Positions 27,381 through 35,824 of a DNA stretch of 64,000 bases are shown here, piece after piece. The translations under genes were made by a program, and so were the position numbers. The stretch's first letter is position 1. Each line of letters starts with the position of its first letter. The DNA is from Muribaculaceae bacterium (lineage in GTDB: Bacteria; Bacteroidota; Bacteroidia; Bacteroidales; Muribaculaceae), in NCBI GenBank assembly GCA_017454355.1, contig JAFTDD010000058.1:35253-99252 (forward strand). The letters are read 5' to 3'. Under the pieces are notes generated by a model. The model was not told the DNA's origin. It searched no databases and worked only from the letters and a program-made list of their open reading frames with translations.

Positions 27381-28961
27381 TTATCGCCAGGCGGTGACGT
27401 CGGGGTCGGTGGTGTTGTGGTAGACGGGGGAGTCAACGCCGGCGCGCTTCTGGCGGCGGTAGTCATCCAGCAGGACAAAGGCCTTGCGGCCAAGCAGGAC
27501 AATTGCGGTGAGGTTGACGGCAGTGATGATGGCCATGAACACATCGCCGATGTTCCACACCATCTCGAGGGTGGACAAGCCTCCCAAGATTACGACACCG
27601 CCGGCCGAGATGAAGCGAAACACGGTCAACGGCCAGCGACGGGACGTGAGGAAACGGATGTTTGCCTCGCCATAGTAGGTGAACCCCATGATGCTGGTGA
27701 AGGCAAACATCGTGATGGCTATTGCCACAAACGCCGGACCGATAGTTCCAATCTGGCTCTGCAACGCCGCTTGCGTCATGTCAACGCCGTTGAGGCCCGG
27801 CGTAGTGTACACGCCGCTGAGCAAAATGATAAACGCGGTGCATGAGCACACGAGCAACGTGTCGGTAAACACGCCCAGAGCCTGTACCAAGCCCTGCTTG
27901 ACGGGGTGGCTCACAGCCGCTGTCGCGGCAATGTTGGGCGTGGAGCCCTCGCCGGCCTCGTTGCTGAACAAGCCGCGTTTCACGCCCACGATAATGGTTG
28001 TGCCAAGCGTGCCGCCGGCCACCGGCTCCCACCCGAAAGCCCCTTCCACGATAAGTCGCAGCACCTCGGGCAACTTGGTGATGTTCAACGCTATCACCAC
28101 AAGGGCTATCAGCAGATAACCCACGGCCATGACGGGAACAACGATATTGCTGAATGTGGAGATGCGCTGAATGCCTCCGAAGGCGATGAAGAGGGCCAGG
28201 CCGGCCATCACCACGCCGGCAATTATTGGACTCACGCCAAAGGCATTTTGCATCGCACCGCAGATGGTGTTGGCCTGAATCATGTTGAACGACATGCCAA
28301 AGGTAATCGGCACCAAAATTGCGAACACCACCGCCAACCAGCGGCAATGCAGGCCATACATTATATAATAGGCCGGACCGCCGACAAAACTGTCGGTGCG
28401 CCGGCGTTTATACAATTGCGCCAGCGTACTCTCGACAAATGCCATTGATGACCCAAGCAATGCCAGCGCCCACATCCAGAATACGGCACCCGGTCCGCCA
28501 ACGGCAATCGCCGTTGCCACACCGGCCAGGTTGCCGGTGCCCACACGCGCCGCGATAGACACGGCAAACGCCTGCAGCGAGGAGATCTCGGACTTCGCCG
28601 CCGCCTGAGAATTCTTAGAACTCTCAGAACTCTTAGAATCCTCAGTGGCACGTGGTGACGGTTCTCCTGTTTCAGCAGCAAGCTGTGAAACAGGAGAACC
28701 GTCACCGCCGTCTCCGGTTTCGGGATCAATTTCACTGGGTTGCTCCTCGGGGTCGGCCGGCGCCGGCATATTGGTGCTGTCGTGCAGCAACAGGTGGACC
28801 ATCTCGCGGAGCATAGTGAACTGCACGCCGCGTGTGCGCAGCGTGAAATAGAGGCTGCACAGCACCAGCGCTGCCAGCATCACGTAAGTCCACATCCAGT
28901 CACCGACGGCAAGTATCGTTTGATTGAGCCAACCGTCGGCCGTAAACCATCCTGTGTTCAT
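27381..28961 (-). CDS. Sodium:alanine/glycine symporter (AGCS family) with an inserted palindrome
   Basis: Start at ATG 28961 (MNTGWFTADGWLNQTILAVGDWMW), 526 residues. Multiple membrane helices, with SIAARVGTGNLAGVATAIAVGGPGAVFWMW, GGPAYYIMYG and SNEAGEGSTPNIAATA as family signatures; a sodium-driven amino-acid importer of the inner membrane. The cytoplasmic loop after the first helix (residues about 60-130) is extended by a low-complexity Pro/Glu/Ser segment that includes a REP-type palindrome translated as GDGSPVSQLAAETGEPSP (residues 86-103). The gene converges on the preceding one with a 15-base gap. Confidence 0.9.
   Translation of the reverse strand: MNTGWFTADGWLNQTILAVGDWMWTYVMLAALVLCSLYFTLRTRGVQFTMLREMVHLLLHDSTNMPAPADPEEQPSEIDPETGDGGDGSPVSQLAAETGEPSPRATEDSKSSESSKNSQAAAKSEISSLQAFAVSIAARVGTGNLAGVATAIAVGGPGAVFWMWALALLGSSMAFVESTLAQLYKRRRTDSFVGGPAYYIMYGLHCRWLAVVFAILVPITFGMSFNMIQANTICGAMQNAFGVSPIIAGVVMAGLALFIAFGGIQRISTFSNIVVPVMAVGYLLIALVVIALNITKLPEVLRLIVEGAFGWEPVAGGTLGTTIIVGVKRGLFSNEAGEGSTPNIAATAAVSHPVKQGLVQALGVFTDTLLVCSCTAFIILLSGVYTTPGLNGVDMTQAALQSQIGTIGPAFVAIAITMFAFTSIMGFTYYGEANIRFLTSRRWPLTVFRFISAGGVVILGGLSTLEMVWNIGDVFMAIITAVNLTAIVLLGRKAFVLLDDYRRQKRAGVDSPVYHNTTDPDVTAWR
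28654..28706. repeat. REP palindrome inside the AGCS symporter gene
   Basis: Arms 28654-28674 and 28686-28706 form a perfect 21-bp inverted repeat with an 11-base loop. The sequence differs from the family core (GGTGACGGTTCTCC instead of GGGGACGGTTCTTC), with matching changes in both arms. It is read in frame. Confidence 0.8.
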
Positions 28962-28975
28962 CAATGCGCAATACA

Positions 28976-29012
28976 AAATTCACAATGCACAATCAATGTG
29001 CATTGTGAATTT
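28976..29012. terminator. Perfect 16-bp hairpin between acyl-CoA dehydrogenase and AGCS genes
   Basis: AAATTCACAATGCACA (28976-28991) and its complement (28997-29012) flank a five-base loop. On the minus strand it begins nine bases after the dehydrogenase stop and is followed by TTTTGTATT, so it may terminate that operon weakly; it may also be a repeat. Confidence 0.55.
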
Positions 29013-29020
29013 ATAGTTCT

Positions 29021-30700
29021 TTACTTGAGGTAGCCGGTGATGAAACGATGGTGGGCGGCCACCTGAGCCGAGGCGTAGTTAGCATAGACGCGGGCCGACT
29101 CGAGGAACAACTCGGGAGCGGCGGTGGCATCGTGCGCCATCAGGTAACCCATTATCACATGGCCGGCCATCTCTACCAGGCGGCGGGCGTGGAAGGTGAC
29201 CAACTCGGTATCGTCGGCAGCCTTGACCAGACTGAGTGCTTCCTCAAATTGGGCCGTCATCTCCTGCAGGCGAGCCACTATCGGACTGACCTCATCGCTG
29301 AACTGCTCGGCGGCGTAGGTCTGAATTTGGGCCGAATAGGTGCCGGTGGTGACGTGGCGAATGGCGGCGACCACCTGCAGTTGGGTCGTGCCCTCATAGA
29401 TGCTTGTGATGCGCGCATCGCGGTAGATGCGCTCGCAGGCGTAGTCGCGCATGAAGCCCGAGCCGCCGTGCACCTGCACGCAGTCATAGGCGTTCTGGTT
29501 GGCAAACTCGCTGCCCATGCCCTTGACCAGCGGCGTGAAGGCGTCGGCCAATTTCTTGAAGGCACGCGCGCGCTGGCGCTCCTCCATGGTCAAGGCGCGC
29601 TCGCGGCCAACGGCCTCGATGGTCTTGTACATGTCCACAAAGCGAGTACACTCATACAGCAACGAGCGGCTTGCGTCAAGTTTTGCCTTAATCGTGGCAA
29701 CCATTTCGGCCACAGCCGGAAATTCGATAATCGGCTTGCCGAACTGCTCGCGGCTCTTGGCGTACTCGAGTGCCTCGCGATAGGCGCTCTCGCTGACGCC
29801 CACGCTCTGGGCGGCAATGCCAAGGCGCGCGCCGTTCATCAGCGACATGACGTACTTGATGAGACCCATGCGGCGGTCGCCACACAACTCGGCCGGAGCG
29901 TTCTTGAACACCAACTCGCACGTGGGGCTGCCGTGGATACCCATCTTATTCTCGATGCGGCGCACTGTCATGCCGCCATTGCGCTTGTCGTAGATAAACA
30001 TCGACAGGCCGCGACCGTCCTTGCTGCCCTCCTCGCTGCGCGCGAGCACGAGCGAGATGTCGCCGTCGCCATTGGTGATAAAACGCTTGACACCGTTCAG
30101 ACGCCATGTGCCGTCCTCGTCTTGAGTGGCCTTGAGCATGACTGCCTGCAGGTCACTGCCGGCATCCGGCTCGGTGAGATCCATAGCCATCGTCTCGCCG
30201 GCACACACACGCGGCAAATAGCGGCTGCGCTGGTCGTCGTTGGCAAACTCGTTGATGGTCTCGGCGCAGTCCTGCAGTCCCCACACGTTCACAAAACTCG
30301 CGTCGGCACGGCTCACCAAATCGGCAGCCATTGTGTAGGGAACAAGCGAGAAGTTGAGACCGCCGTACTGCCTGGGCAGCGTGATGCCCATCAGGCCGGC
30401 TTGGTTCAAGGCACGCAGGTTGTCGTAGGTGGCGCTGGCGTAACGCACCTTGCCGTCCTCCAAGTGTGGACCTTCGGCGTCGACACTCTCGGCGTTGGGA
30501 GCGATTACATCGCCACACAACTCGCCGATAATCTGAAGCACACGCTCATAACTGTCCATCGCGTCCTCAAAGTCCAGCGGAGCATAATCAAACTCTTCGC
30601 ACTGCTTGAACTCGCGCTCGCGCATCGTTACAATCTCGCGCATGAGCGGGTGGTTGAGGTGATAGCGCAGTGCCTCGTTGTCGTTATAGAAATTAGCCAT
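29021..30700 (-). CDS. Acyl-CoA dehydrogenase
   Basis: 559 residues, longer than the usual 380 because of extensions at both ends (N-terminal MANFYNDNEALRYHLNHP; C-terminal helical part after residue about 450), as in the Bacteroidetes group. AMDLTEPDAGSDLQ binds flavin and substrate, YAKSREQFGKPI is the second signature, and IYEGTTQLQ carries the family's catalytic Glu and closes the core. FAD enzyme oxidising acyl-CoA to enoyl-CoA and passing electrons to ETF, whose two genes lie upstream on the same strand. Substrate chain length cannot be told. Confidence 0.92.
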   Translation of the reverse strand: MANFYNDNEALRYHLNHPLMREIVTMREREFKQCEEFDYAPLDFEDAMDSYERVLQIIGELCGDVIAPNAESVDAEGPHLEDGKVRYASATYDNLRALNQAGLMGITLPRQYGGLNFSLVPYTMAADLVSRADASFVNVWGLQDCAETINEFANDDQRSRYLPRVCAGETMAMDLTEPDAGSDLQAVMLKATQDEDGTWRLNGVKRFITNGDGDISLVLARSEEGSKDGRGLSMFIYDKRNGGMTVRRIENKMGIHGSPTCELVFKNAPAELCGDRRMGLIKYVMSLMNGARLGIAAQSVGVSESAYREALEYAKSREQFGKPIIEFPAVAEMVATIKAKLDASRSLLYECTRFVDMYKTIEAVGRERALTMEERQRARAFKKLADAFTPLVKGMGSEFANQNAYDCVQVHGGSGFMRDYACERIYRDARITSIYEGTTQLQVVAAIRHVTTGTYSAQIQTYAAEQFSDEVSPIVARLQEMTAQFEEALSLVKAADDTELVTFHARRLVEMAGHVIMGYLMAHDATAAPELFLESARVYANYASAQVAAHHRFITGYLK

Positions 30701-30703
30701 TAG

Positions 30704-30835
30704 TCGTTAGATATTTAGAGGTTTAGAAGTTGATAGGTTGAGCCATTTGCTGACGCAAATGGGAAGAAAAGTATTATTCCCGAGCGCGATAGCGCGAGGC
30801 TCAACTTCTCAACGCTCAACCCCTCAACCTTTCAT
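30704..30835. repeat. Composite intergenic repeat (copy 1)
   Basis: Outer tracts of GGTTTAG/GTTGAG words and their complements enclose two hairpins: CCATTTGCTGACGCAAATGG and CGAGCGCGATAGCGCGAGG. The central 60 bases are almost identical to 35707-35771. It lies between etfA and the dehydrogenase gene within one probable operon. Confidence 0.75.
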
Positions 30836-30838
30836 TGT

Positions 30839-31867
30839 TTACTTGCTGTTTTTCTTGTAATATTTAATCAAGCGGGGAATGACCTCCTCGAGGTTGCCGG
30901 TAATCACATAGTCGGCAATCGTGTTGATGGGGGCTTCGGGGTCGCTGTTGATGCTGATGATAATCGAACTCTCGTTCATGCCGGCGATGTGCTGGATCTG
31001 GCCGCTGATGCCGCAAGCAATGTAGAGTTTGGGCCGCACTGTCACGCCCGTCTGGCCAATCTGGCGGTCGTGCTCCACAAAGCCGGCGTCGACGGCCGCA
31101 CGCGAGGCACCCACCTCGCCGCCAAGCACATCGGCAAGTTCAAACAGCAACTTGAAGTTCTCCTTGCTGCCGACGCCGTAGCCTCCGGCCACGATAATCG
31201 GGGCGCCCTTGATGTTGACCTTGCTGGCCTCCACCTCGCGCTCGATAATCTTCACCACAAAACTCTCCGGGTCAACGTATTTTGCCGGGTCGAGGTCTTT
31301 CACAAAGCCTTCGTAGTCCTGATCGATAATTTCCTTGCGCATCACGCCCTCGCGCACGGTCGCCATCTGCGGACGGTGCTCGGGGTTGACGATGGTGGCA
31401 ACGATGTTGCCGCCAAATGCCGGGCGAATCTGATACAACAGGTTGTGATATTCGGTCTTGGTCACTGCATCGGTGTGGTCGCCAATCTCGAGCGCGGTGC
31501 AGTCGGCCGTCAAGCCGCTATGCAGGCATGACGACACACGCGGTCCCAGGTCTCGGCCAATCGTCGTGGCGCCCATCAGGCAGATTTCCGGCTCAATCTC
31601 ACGGAAGAGGTTGATTACTGCCGAGGCGTGAGGCAGCGATGTGTACGGGAACAGGCGGGGGTCATCAATCTTGTAGACCGTGTCCACGCCGTAAGGGAAA
31701 AGTTGGCTCTCCACATCATCGAGGTCGCTGCCGATAACCAAGGCTTCGAGTTGGATGCCGCGAGCGTTGGCCAACTGGCGCCCCTTGGTGAGTAACTCGA
31801 GGCTGACGTCCGCCACGCGGCTGCCGTCCCACTCGCAGTAAACTATGAGGTTGTTTTTGTCTTGCAT
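30839..31867 (-). CDS. etfA: Electron transfer flavoprotein subunit alpha
   Basis: 342 residues. The C-terminal FAD domain is clear: APIIVAGGYGVGSKENFKLL, GASRAAVDAGFVEHDRQIGQTG, PKLYIACGISGQIQHIAGM and INSDPEAPINTIADYVITG. With EtfB it carries electrons from the acyl-CoA dehydrogenase encoded next to it. Etf genes and dehydrogenase are separated only by repeats, consistent with an operon etfB-etfA-acd. Confidence 0.95.
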   Translation of the reverse strand: MQDKNNLIVYCEWDGSRVADVSLELLTKGRQLANARGIQLEALVIGSDLDDVESQLFPYGVDTVYKIDDPRLFPYTSLPHASAVINLFREIEPEICLMGATTIGRDLGPRVSSCLHSGLTADCTALEIGDHTDAVTKTEYHNLLYQIRPAFGGNIVATIVNPEHRPQMATVREGVMRKEIIDQDYEGFVKDLDPAKYVDPESFVVKIIEREVEASKVNIKGAPIIVAGGYGVGSKENFKLLFELADVLGGEVGASRAAVDAGFVEHDRQIGQTGVTVRPKLYIACGISGQIQHIAGMNESSIIISINSDPEAPINTIADYVITGNLEEVIPRLIKYYKKNSK

Positions 31868-32060
31868 ATCTTCGTTATTAGTCGTTAGTCATTAGTCGTT
31901 AGAATGTTTAGAGGTTTAGGGGTTGAGGGGTTGAGGGTTTAGCCTCGCGCTATCGCGCTCGGGGATAATGGATTCGCCTCCGAGATGGCCAGGCCCTACA
32001 TTTTTTCCCATTTGCGCCAGCAAATGGCTCAACCTCTCAACGCTCAACCTCTCAACCTTC
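31868..32060. repeat. Composite intergenic repeat (copy 2, inverted arrangement)
   Basis: TTAGTCGTTAG words, then GGTTTAGGGGTTGAGG tracts, the hairpin CCTCGCGCTATCGCGCTCGG and CCATTTGCGCCAGCAAATGG in the opposite order to copy 1. A GGCCAGGCCCTACA fragment of another repeat family is embedded near 31990. Confidence 0.7.
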
Positions 32061-32063
32061 TTG

Positions 32064-32939
32064 CTATCCGATGATGTGGTCGGTGATGAGTTCCTTGACC
32101 AAGTCTTCAAGGCCGGCGTCATCGCCGCCATCGAGGCGCTTGCTCTCCTTGGCTTGGAAGACGACGTTAACAACTGTCTTTACCTTAGTGGGCGAGCCCT
32201 TGAGGCCAATCTGCTCGGGGTCAGCCTCGATGTCGGCCACGCCCCATTGACTGATGAGCAGTTCGGGTCGCGACTGCACAAGAGCCTTGCGGCGGTCGTC
32301 GAGACCCTCCAGTTCGCTCGGAGTGACGGCATATTTGTACTTCTGCACGAGGCGTGCGTTGCGCGGGCGGCAGGCGTCGGCGCTGCCTGTGACAGTCACT
32401 ACCAGCGGCAGCGGACACTCAACCACCTCAAATCCGTTTTCAAGGCGACGCTTGATAGTCGCTTTGCCGTCGCTCACAGTGACCCGCTCGGCGTAGGTGA
32501 CCTGCGGCAGGTTGAGTTTCTCGGCAATCTGCGGTCCCACTTGGGCCGTGTCGCCGTCGATGGCCTGTCGGCCGCCGATGATGATGTCGTAGCCGTCGGG
32601 CAGGTGGCGGATGGTCTGCGCCAACGAGTAACTTGTGGCGAGAGTGTCGGCACCGCCAAGAGGACGGTCGGTCAGCACAACACCGCCGTCGCCGCCGCGG
32701 TAAAGCGCCTCGCGCACCATCTCGGCGCTACGCGGCAAGCCCATAGTCACGAGCGTGATTGTCGAGCCCGGATGGGCGTCCTTGAGTTGAAGCGCCTGCT
32801 CGAGCGCGTTCAGGTCATCGGGGTTGAAGATTGCCGGCAGCGCGGCGCGGTTAATCGTGCCGTCTGCTTTCATTGCGTCCTTCCCGACGTTGCGGGTGTC
32901 CGGCACTTGCTTGGCCAGAACAACAATTCTGAGACTCAT
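32064..32939 (-). CDS. etfB: Electron transfer flavoprotein subunit beta
   Basis: 291 residues. Begins MSLRIVVLAKQVPDTRNVGKDAMKADGTINR, followed by FNPDDLNALEQALQLKD, and DIIIGGRQAIDGDTAQVGPQIAEKL, all EtfB landmarks. It is first in the operon and is preceded by a TAnnTTTG promoter at 33057-33050. Confidence 0.95.
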   Translation of the reverse strand: MSLRIVVLAKQVPDTRNVGKDAMKADGTINRAALPAIFNPDDLNALEQALQLKDAHPGSTITLVTMGLPRSAEMVREALYRGGDGGVVLTDRPLGGADTLATSYSLAQTIRHLPDGYDIIIGGRQAIDGDTAQVGPQIAEKLNLPQVTYAERVTVSDGKATIKRRLENGFEVVECPLPLVVTVTGSADACRPRNARLVQKYKYAVTPSELEGLDDRRKALVQSRPELLISQWGVADIEADPEQIGLKGSPTKVKTVVNVVFQAKESKRLDGGDDAGLEDLVKELITDHIIG

Positions 32940-33049
32940 AAAGTTATTATTTAGTCGTTAGTCGATATTCGTCAGTCAATAGGTGGGCGGGGCGGTGTCT
33001 GCCCACCTTGAACGTTAGTTAATAGTTAATATTGAGTTAAACCAAAGTG

Positions 33050-33057
33050 CAAAGGTA
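33050..33057 (-). promoter_or_regulatory. -7 box (TACCTTTG) for etfB-etfA-acd
   Basis: CAAAGGTA on the plus strand followed by ACGAAAAAAG, the same arrangement as upstream of rpmB. It is 111 bases before the etfB start. The 312-base gap 32940-33251 otherwise holds this promoter, TTAGTCGTTAGTCG words and the efflux promoter. Confidence 0.65.
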
Positions 33058-33187
33058 CGAAAAAAGTGTGACGTGAGAAGCGGATTAGTAAACTAATGTG
33101 GCTATCGCAAGATTTTTTAACAACAGAGTGCTACGGCGCTAAATGCAAATTATTCTTAATTGTGGACGATACTATATGTTTTATTTT

Positions 33188-33217
33188 GTAGGTTTATGGA
33201 AAAGGAGTAATTTTGCA
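33188..33217 (+). promoter_or_regulatory. Efflux operon promoter
   Basis: TTG (33188-33190), 19-base spacer, TAATTTTG (33210-33217): both Bacteroidetes promoter elements at the standard distance, 34 bases before the TolC-type ATG. Confidence 0.75.
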
Positions 33218-33251
33218 CTCTTAATAATTAAATTGACTAAATAAATTGAAT

Positions 33252-34613
33252 ATGAGAATACAACGAATGCTTGTCGCCGCCGTGACGGTGGCAGCATTGA
33301 CCCTGGCGGCGGGAGCCACCGCCCATGACCAGAACCAAGAGTACGGCGATAGCCTCAGGTTGTCGCTTGATGAATGCGTTCGCATTGCTTTAAGCGACAA
33401 TCCCACTGTTAAAGTGGCGGACATGGAGGTCAAGCGCGTGGACTATAGCCGCAAGGAGGTGCTCGGCCAACTGCTGCCGTCGCTCAACTTCACCGGTTCT
33501 TATACCCGCAACCTCTCGCTCCAAACCATATATATGGACGCCGGCGGCGGTGAGACGCGTGCCATCAAAATGGGGCGTGACAATCAGTTTAGCACGGGCT
33601 TTAACGCCACCATCCCTCTGGTGATGCCCACCTTGTGGAAGTCTCTCAAAGTGAGCGACGACCAAATTCTCCAGAACCTTGAGGCGGCGCGAGCCAACAA
33701 ACTCTCGCTGGTCCATCAAGTGAAGAATGCCTACTATGCCCAACTGCTGGCCATCGACACTCGCCGTGTGCTCAACGAGAGTTATGCCACCGCCAAGTTT
33801 GTGGCTGATGTCTATGCAAAGCAGTTTGCCATGGGTGCGGCAAGTGAATATGACGTGCTGCGCGCCAACGTGGCCGTGACCAACTTGGAGCCGTCGCTGC
33901 TTGAGGTGGACAATTCCATCCGCCAACTGGGCCTGCAACTCAAAATGCTCATGGGTATGGACGTGCGCACTCCGCTGGTGCTCACGCAGTCGCTCGAGGA
34001 CTTCAAGGCGCGCATGTATGACCGCACCTTGTCGACCGACACCGCCTTGACGCGCAACACCTCGTTGCGAACCCTCGAACTGCAAACCGAGTCGCTGCGC
34101 CACACCCTCGAGATGCGCAAGGCCGCATGGTGGCCGACGCTGAGCGGTAGCGCAAGCCTGATGTGGAGTTCGATGAGCAACGGCAACCCACTGCGCAACT
34201 TTATGTGGACCAAGTCGAGCAGCGTGGGTTTGACGTTGTCATTGCCCATCTTCCAGGGCGGACAGCGCTACTATCGCCAGAAACAGGCCGAAATATCGCT
34301 CAACGAGATGAAGTGGCGCCGCGAGAATTTGGAGCGTAGCCTCCAACTGCAGGTGCAATCCCAGATGGATAACATCGTCAAGAGTCTCAAACAGGTGGAG
34401 AGCAATGCGGCCGGAGTGCGTCAGGCAGTCAAGGCCAACGAAATCATGCACGAGAGTTTCAAGATCGGTGCGGCGACATTCATTCAGGTTCTCGACACCG
34501 AGAACGCCCTCCTGGACGCTCGCCTGGCCTATTTCCAAACAATCTACAACTATTTGGTGGCCGAGAATGAACTTGAGTTTACGCTCGGCAACAGCCACTT
34601 CGTCAACGAGTGA
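33252..34613 (+). CDS. TolC-family outer membrane efflux protein
   Basis: Start at ATG 33252 (453 residues); an upstream TTG at 33246 is unlikely. Signal peptide MRIQRMLVAAVTVAALTLAAGATA. LRLSLDECVRIALSDNPTVKVADMEVKR and the mirrored second half (RNTSLRTLELQTESLRHTLEMRKAAWWPTLSGSAS) are the two structural repeats of the TolC fold, with long coiled-coil helices. It forms the outer-membrane exit duct of the pump encoded by the next two genes. Confidence 0.92.
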   Translation: MRIQRMLVAAVTVAALTLAAGATAHDQNQEYGDSLRLSLDECVRIALSDNPTVKVADMEVKRVDYSRKEVLGQLLPSLNFTGSYTRNLSLQTIYMDAGGGETRAIKMGRDNQFSTGFNATIPLVMPTLWKSLKVSDDQILQNLEAARANKLSLVHQVKNAYYAQLLAIDTRRVLNESYATAKFVADVYAKQFAMGAASEYDVLRANVAVTNLEPSLLEVDNSIRQLGLQLKMLMGMDVRTPLVLTQSLEDFKARMYDRTLSTDTALTRNTSLRTLELQTESLRHTLEMRKAAWWPTLSGSASLMWSSMSNGNPLRNFMWTKSSSVGLTLSLPIFQGGQRYYRQKQAEISLNEMKWRRENLERSLQLQVQSQMDNIVKSLKQVESNAAGVRQAVKANEIMHESFKIGAATFIQVLDTENALLDARLAYFQTIYNYLVAENELEFTLGNSHFVNE

Positions 34614-34648
34614 CCAAATAATAACGAACAAACGAACAACAATATAAG

Positions 34649-35668
34649 ATGAAGAAGATAATCGTGATGGCGGCCGCGGCCGCACTGCTGGCCGGCTGCA
34701 CCGGCAAGGACGACGCCAAGCAGCAGGTGAAGGAAGACCTGCCACTGGTCACACTCGCCACTGTGACGCGCGAGGCCGTTGACAACACAACAGAGTATAC
34801 CGCAACGGTCGAGGCGTTCAAGACCAATAATATATCGTCAAACAGCGGTAGCCGCATCAAGCGCATCCTCGTTGACGTGGGTAGCCACGTGCGTGCCGGC
34901 CAAAGTGTCGTTATCCTTGATGACGTGAATATCGCCCAGCAGCAAATCTCGCTGTCCAACATCAAACGCGACTTGGACCGCGCCAAGCAACTTGTTGCCA
35001 TCGGTGGCGGCACTCAGCAGGCCGTCGACCAACTGCAGGCGCAGTATGACGCGATGGCGCGCGCCATCCGCACCATGCAGGAGAACACCGTGCTCACATC
35101 GCCCGTGAGTGGCGTGGTGACCGTCAAGAACTACGATGCCGGCGATTTGCCGGGCGCCTTGCCAATCCTCACCATCGAGCAGCAGCAGCCCCTCAAGGTG
35201 GTTGTTTCCGTCAACGAGATGGAGTATCCCATGATTAAGGTGGGTATGCCGGTCGATGTGCGCCTCGATACCTATGGCGAGGAAGTGTTTGCAGGCCGCG
35301 TGAGTATAATCCATCCCAGCGTTGACCCAAGCAGCCGTACCTTCCAAGTGGAGATTTCAATCGCCAATAGCGGCGAGCGGGTGCGCACGGGTATGTTTGC
35401 CCGCGTGACGTTCAACTATGGCTCGCGCGAGAGCACTGTCGTGCCCGACCGTGCCGTCGTCAAGCAAACCGGTAGCGGAGTGCGCTACGTCTTTATCTAC
35501 AACGCCGAGAACGACAGCACCGGCAAGGTGGAATGGCGCGAGGTGACCCTCGGCCGCCGCCTCAAGGATCGCTACGAGATTACCGACGGCCTTGAGGATG
35601 GCATGCGCATCGTGCTCACCGGACAAAGCCGCATCACCGACGGCAGCCGCGCTCAACTCGAGAAATAA
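34649..35668 (+). CDS. RND efflux periplasmic adaptor (membrane fusion) lipoprotein
   Basis: 339 residues. Lipoprotein signal MKKIIVMAAAAALLAGC with lipobox LAGC. SGSRIKRILVDVGSHVRAGQSVVILDD is the first lipoyl-like half, a short coiled coil follows, and TSPVSGVVTVKNYDAGDLPG is the second half; beta-barrel and membrane-proximal domains follow. It bridges the TolC-type duct and RND pump. 35 bases downstream of the duct gene. Confidence 0.92.
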   Translation: MKKIIVMAAAAALLAGCTGKDDAKQQVKEDLPLVTLATVTREAVDNTTEYTATVEAFKTNNISSNSGSRIKRILVDVGSHVRAGQSVVILDDVNIAQQQISLSNIKRDLDRAKQLVAIGGGTQQAVDQLQAQYDAMARAIRTMQENTVLTSPVSGVVTVKNYDAGDLPGALPILTIEQQQPLKVVVSVNEMEYPMIKVGMPVDVRLDTYGEEVFAGRVSIIHPSVDPSSRTFQVEISIANSGERVRTGMFARVTFNYGSRESTVVPDRAVVKQTGSGVRYVFIYNAENDSTGKVEWREVTLGRRLKDRYEITDGLEDGMRIVLTGQSRITDGSRAQLEK

Positions 35669-35671
35669 CCT

Positions 35672-35822
35672 AAATGTTGAGAGGTTGAGCGTTGAGATGT
35701 TTAGCCATTTGCTGACGCAAATGGGAAGAAATGTATTATTCCCGAGCGCGATAGCGCGAGGCTCAACCCCTCAACTCCTCAACCCCTCAACTCCTCAACC
35801 TCTCAACCCCTCAACGACTGAA
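35672..35822. repeat. Composite intergenic repeat (copy 3)
   Basis: Same module order as copy 1 (CCATTTGCTGACGCAAATGG then CGAGCGCGATAGCGCGAGG), followed by several CTCAACCCCTCAA words. It separates adaptor and pump genes of one operon. Confidence 0.75.
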
Positions 35823-35824
35823 CA

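Noticed and set aside
29048-30703. Plus-strand open frame of 551 codons
   Set aside because: Antisense of the acyl-CoA dehydrogenase, whose motifs are unambiguous.
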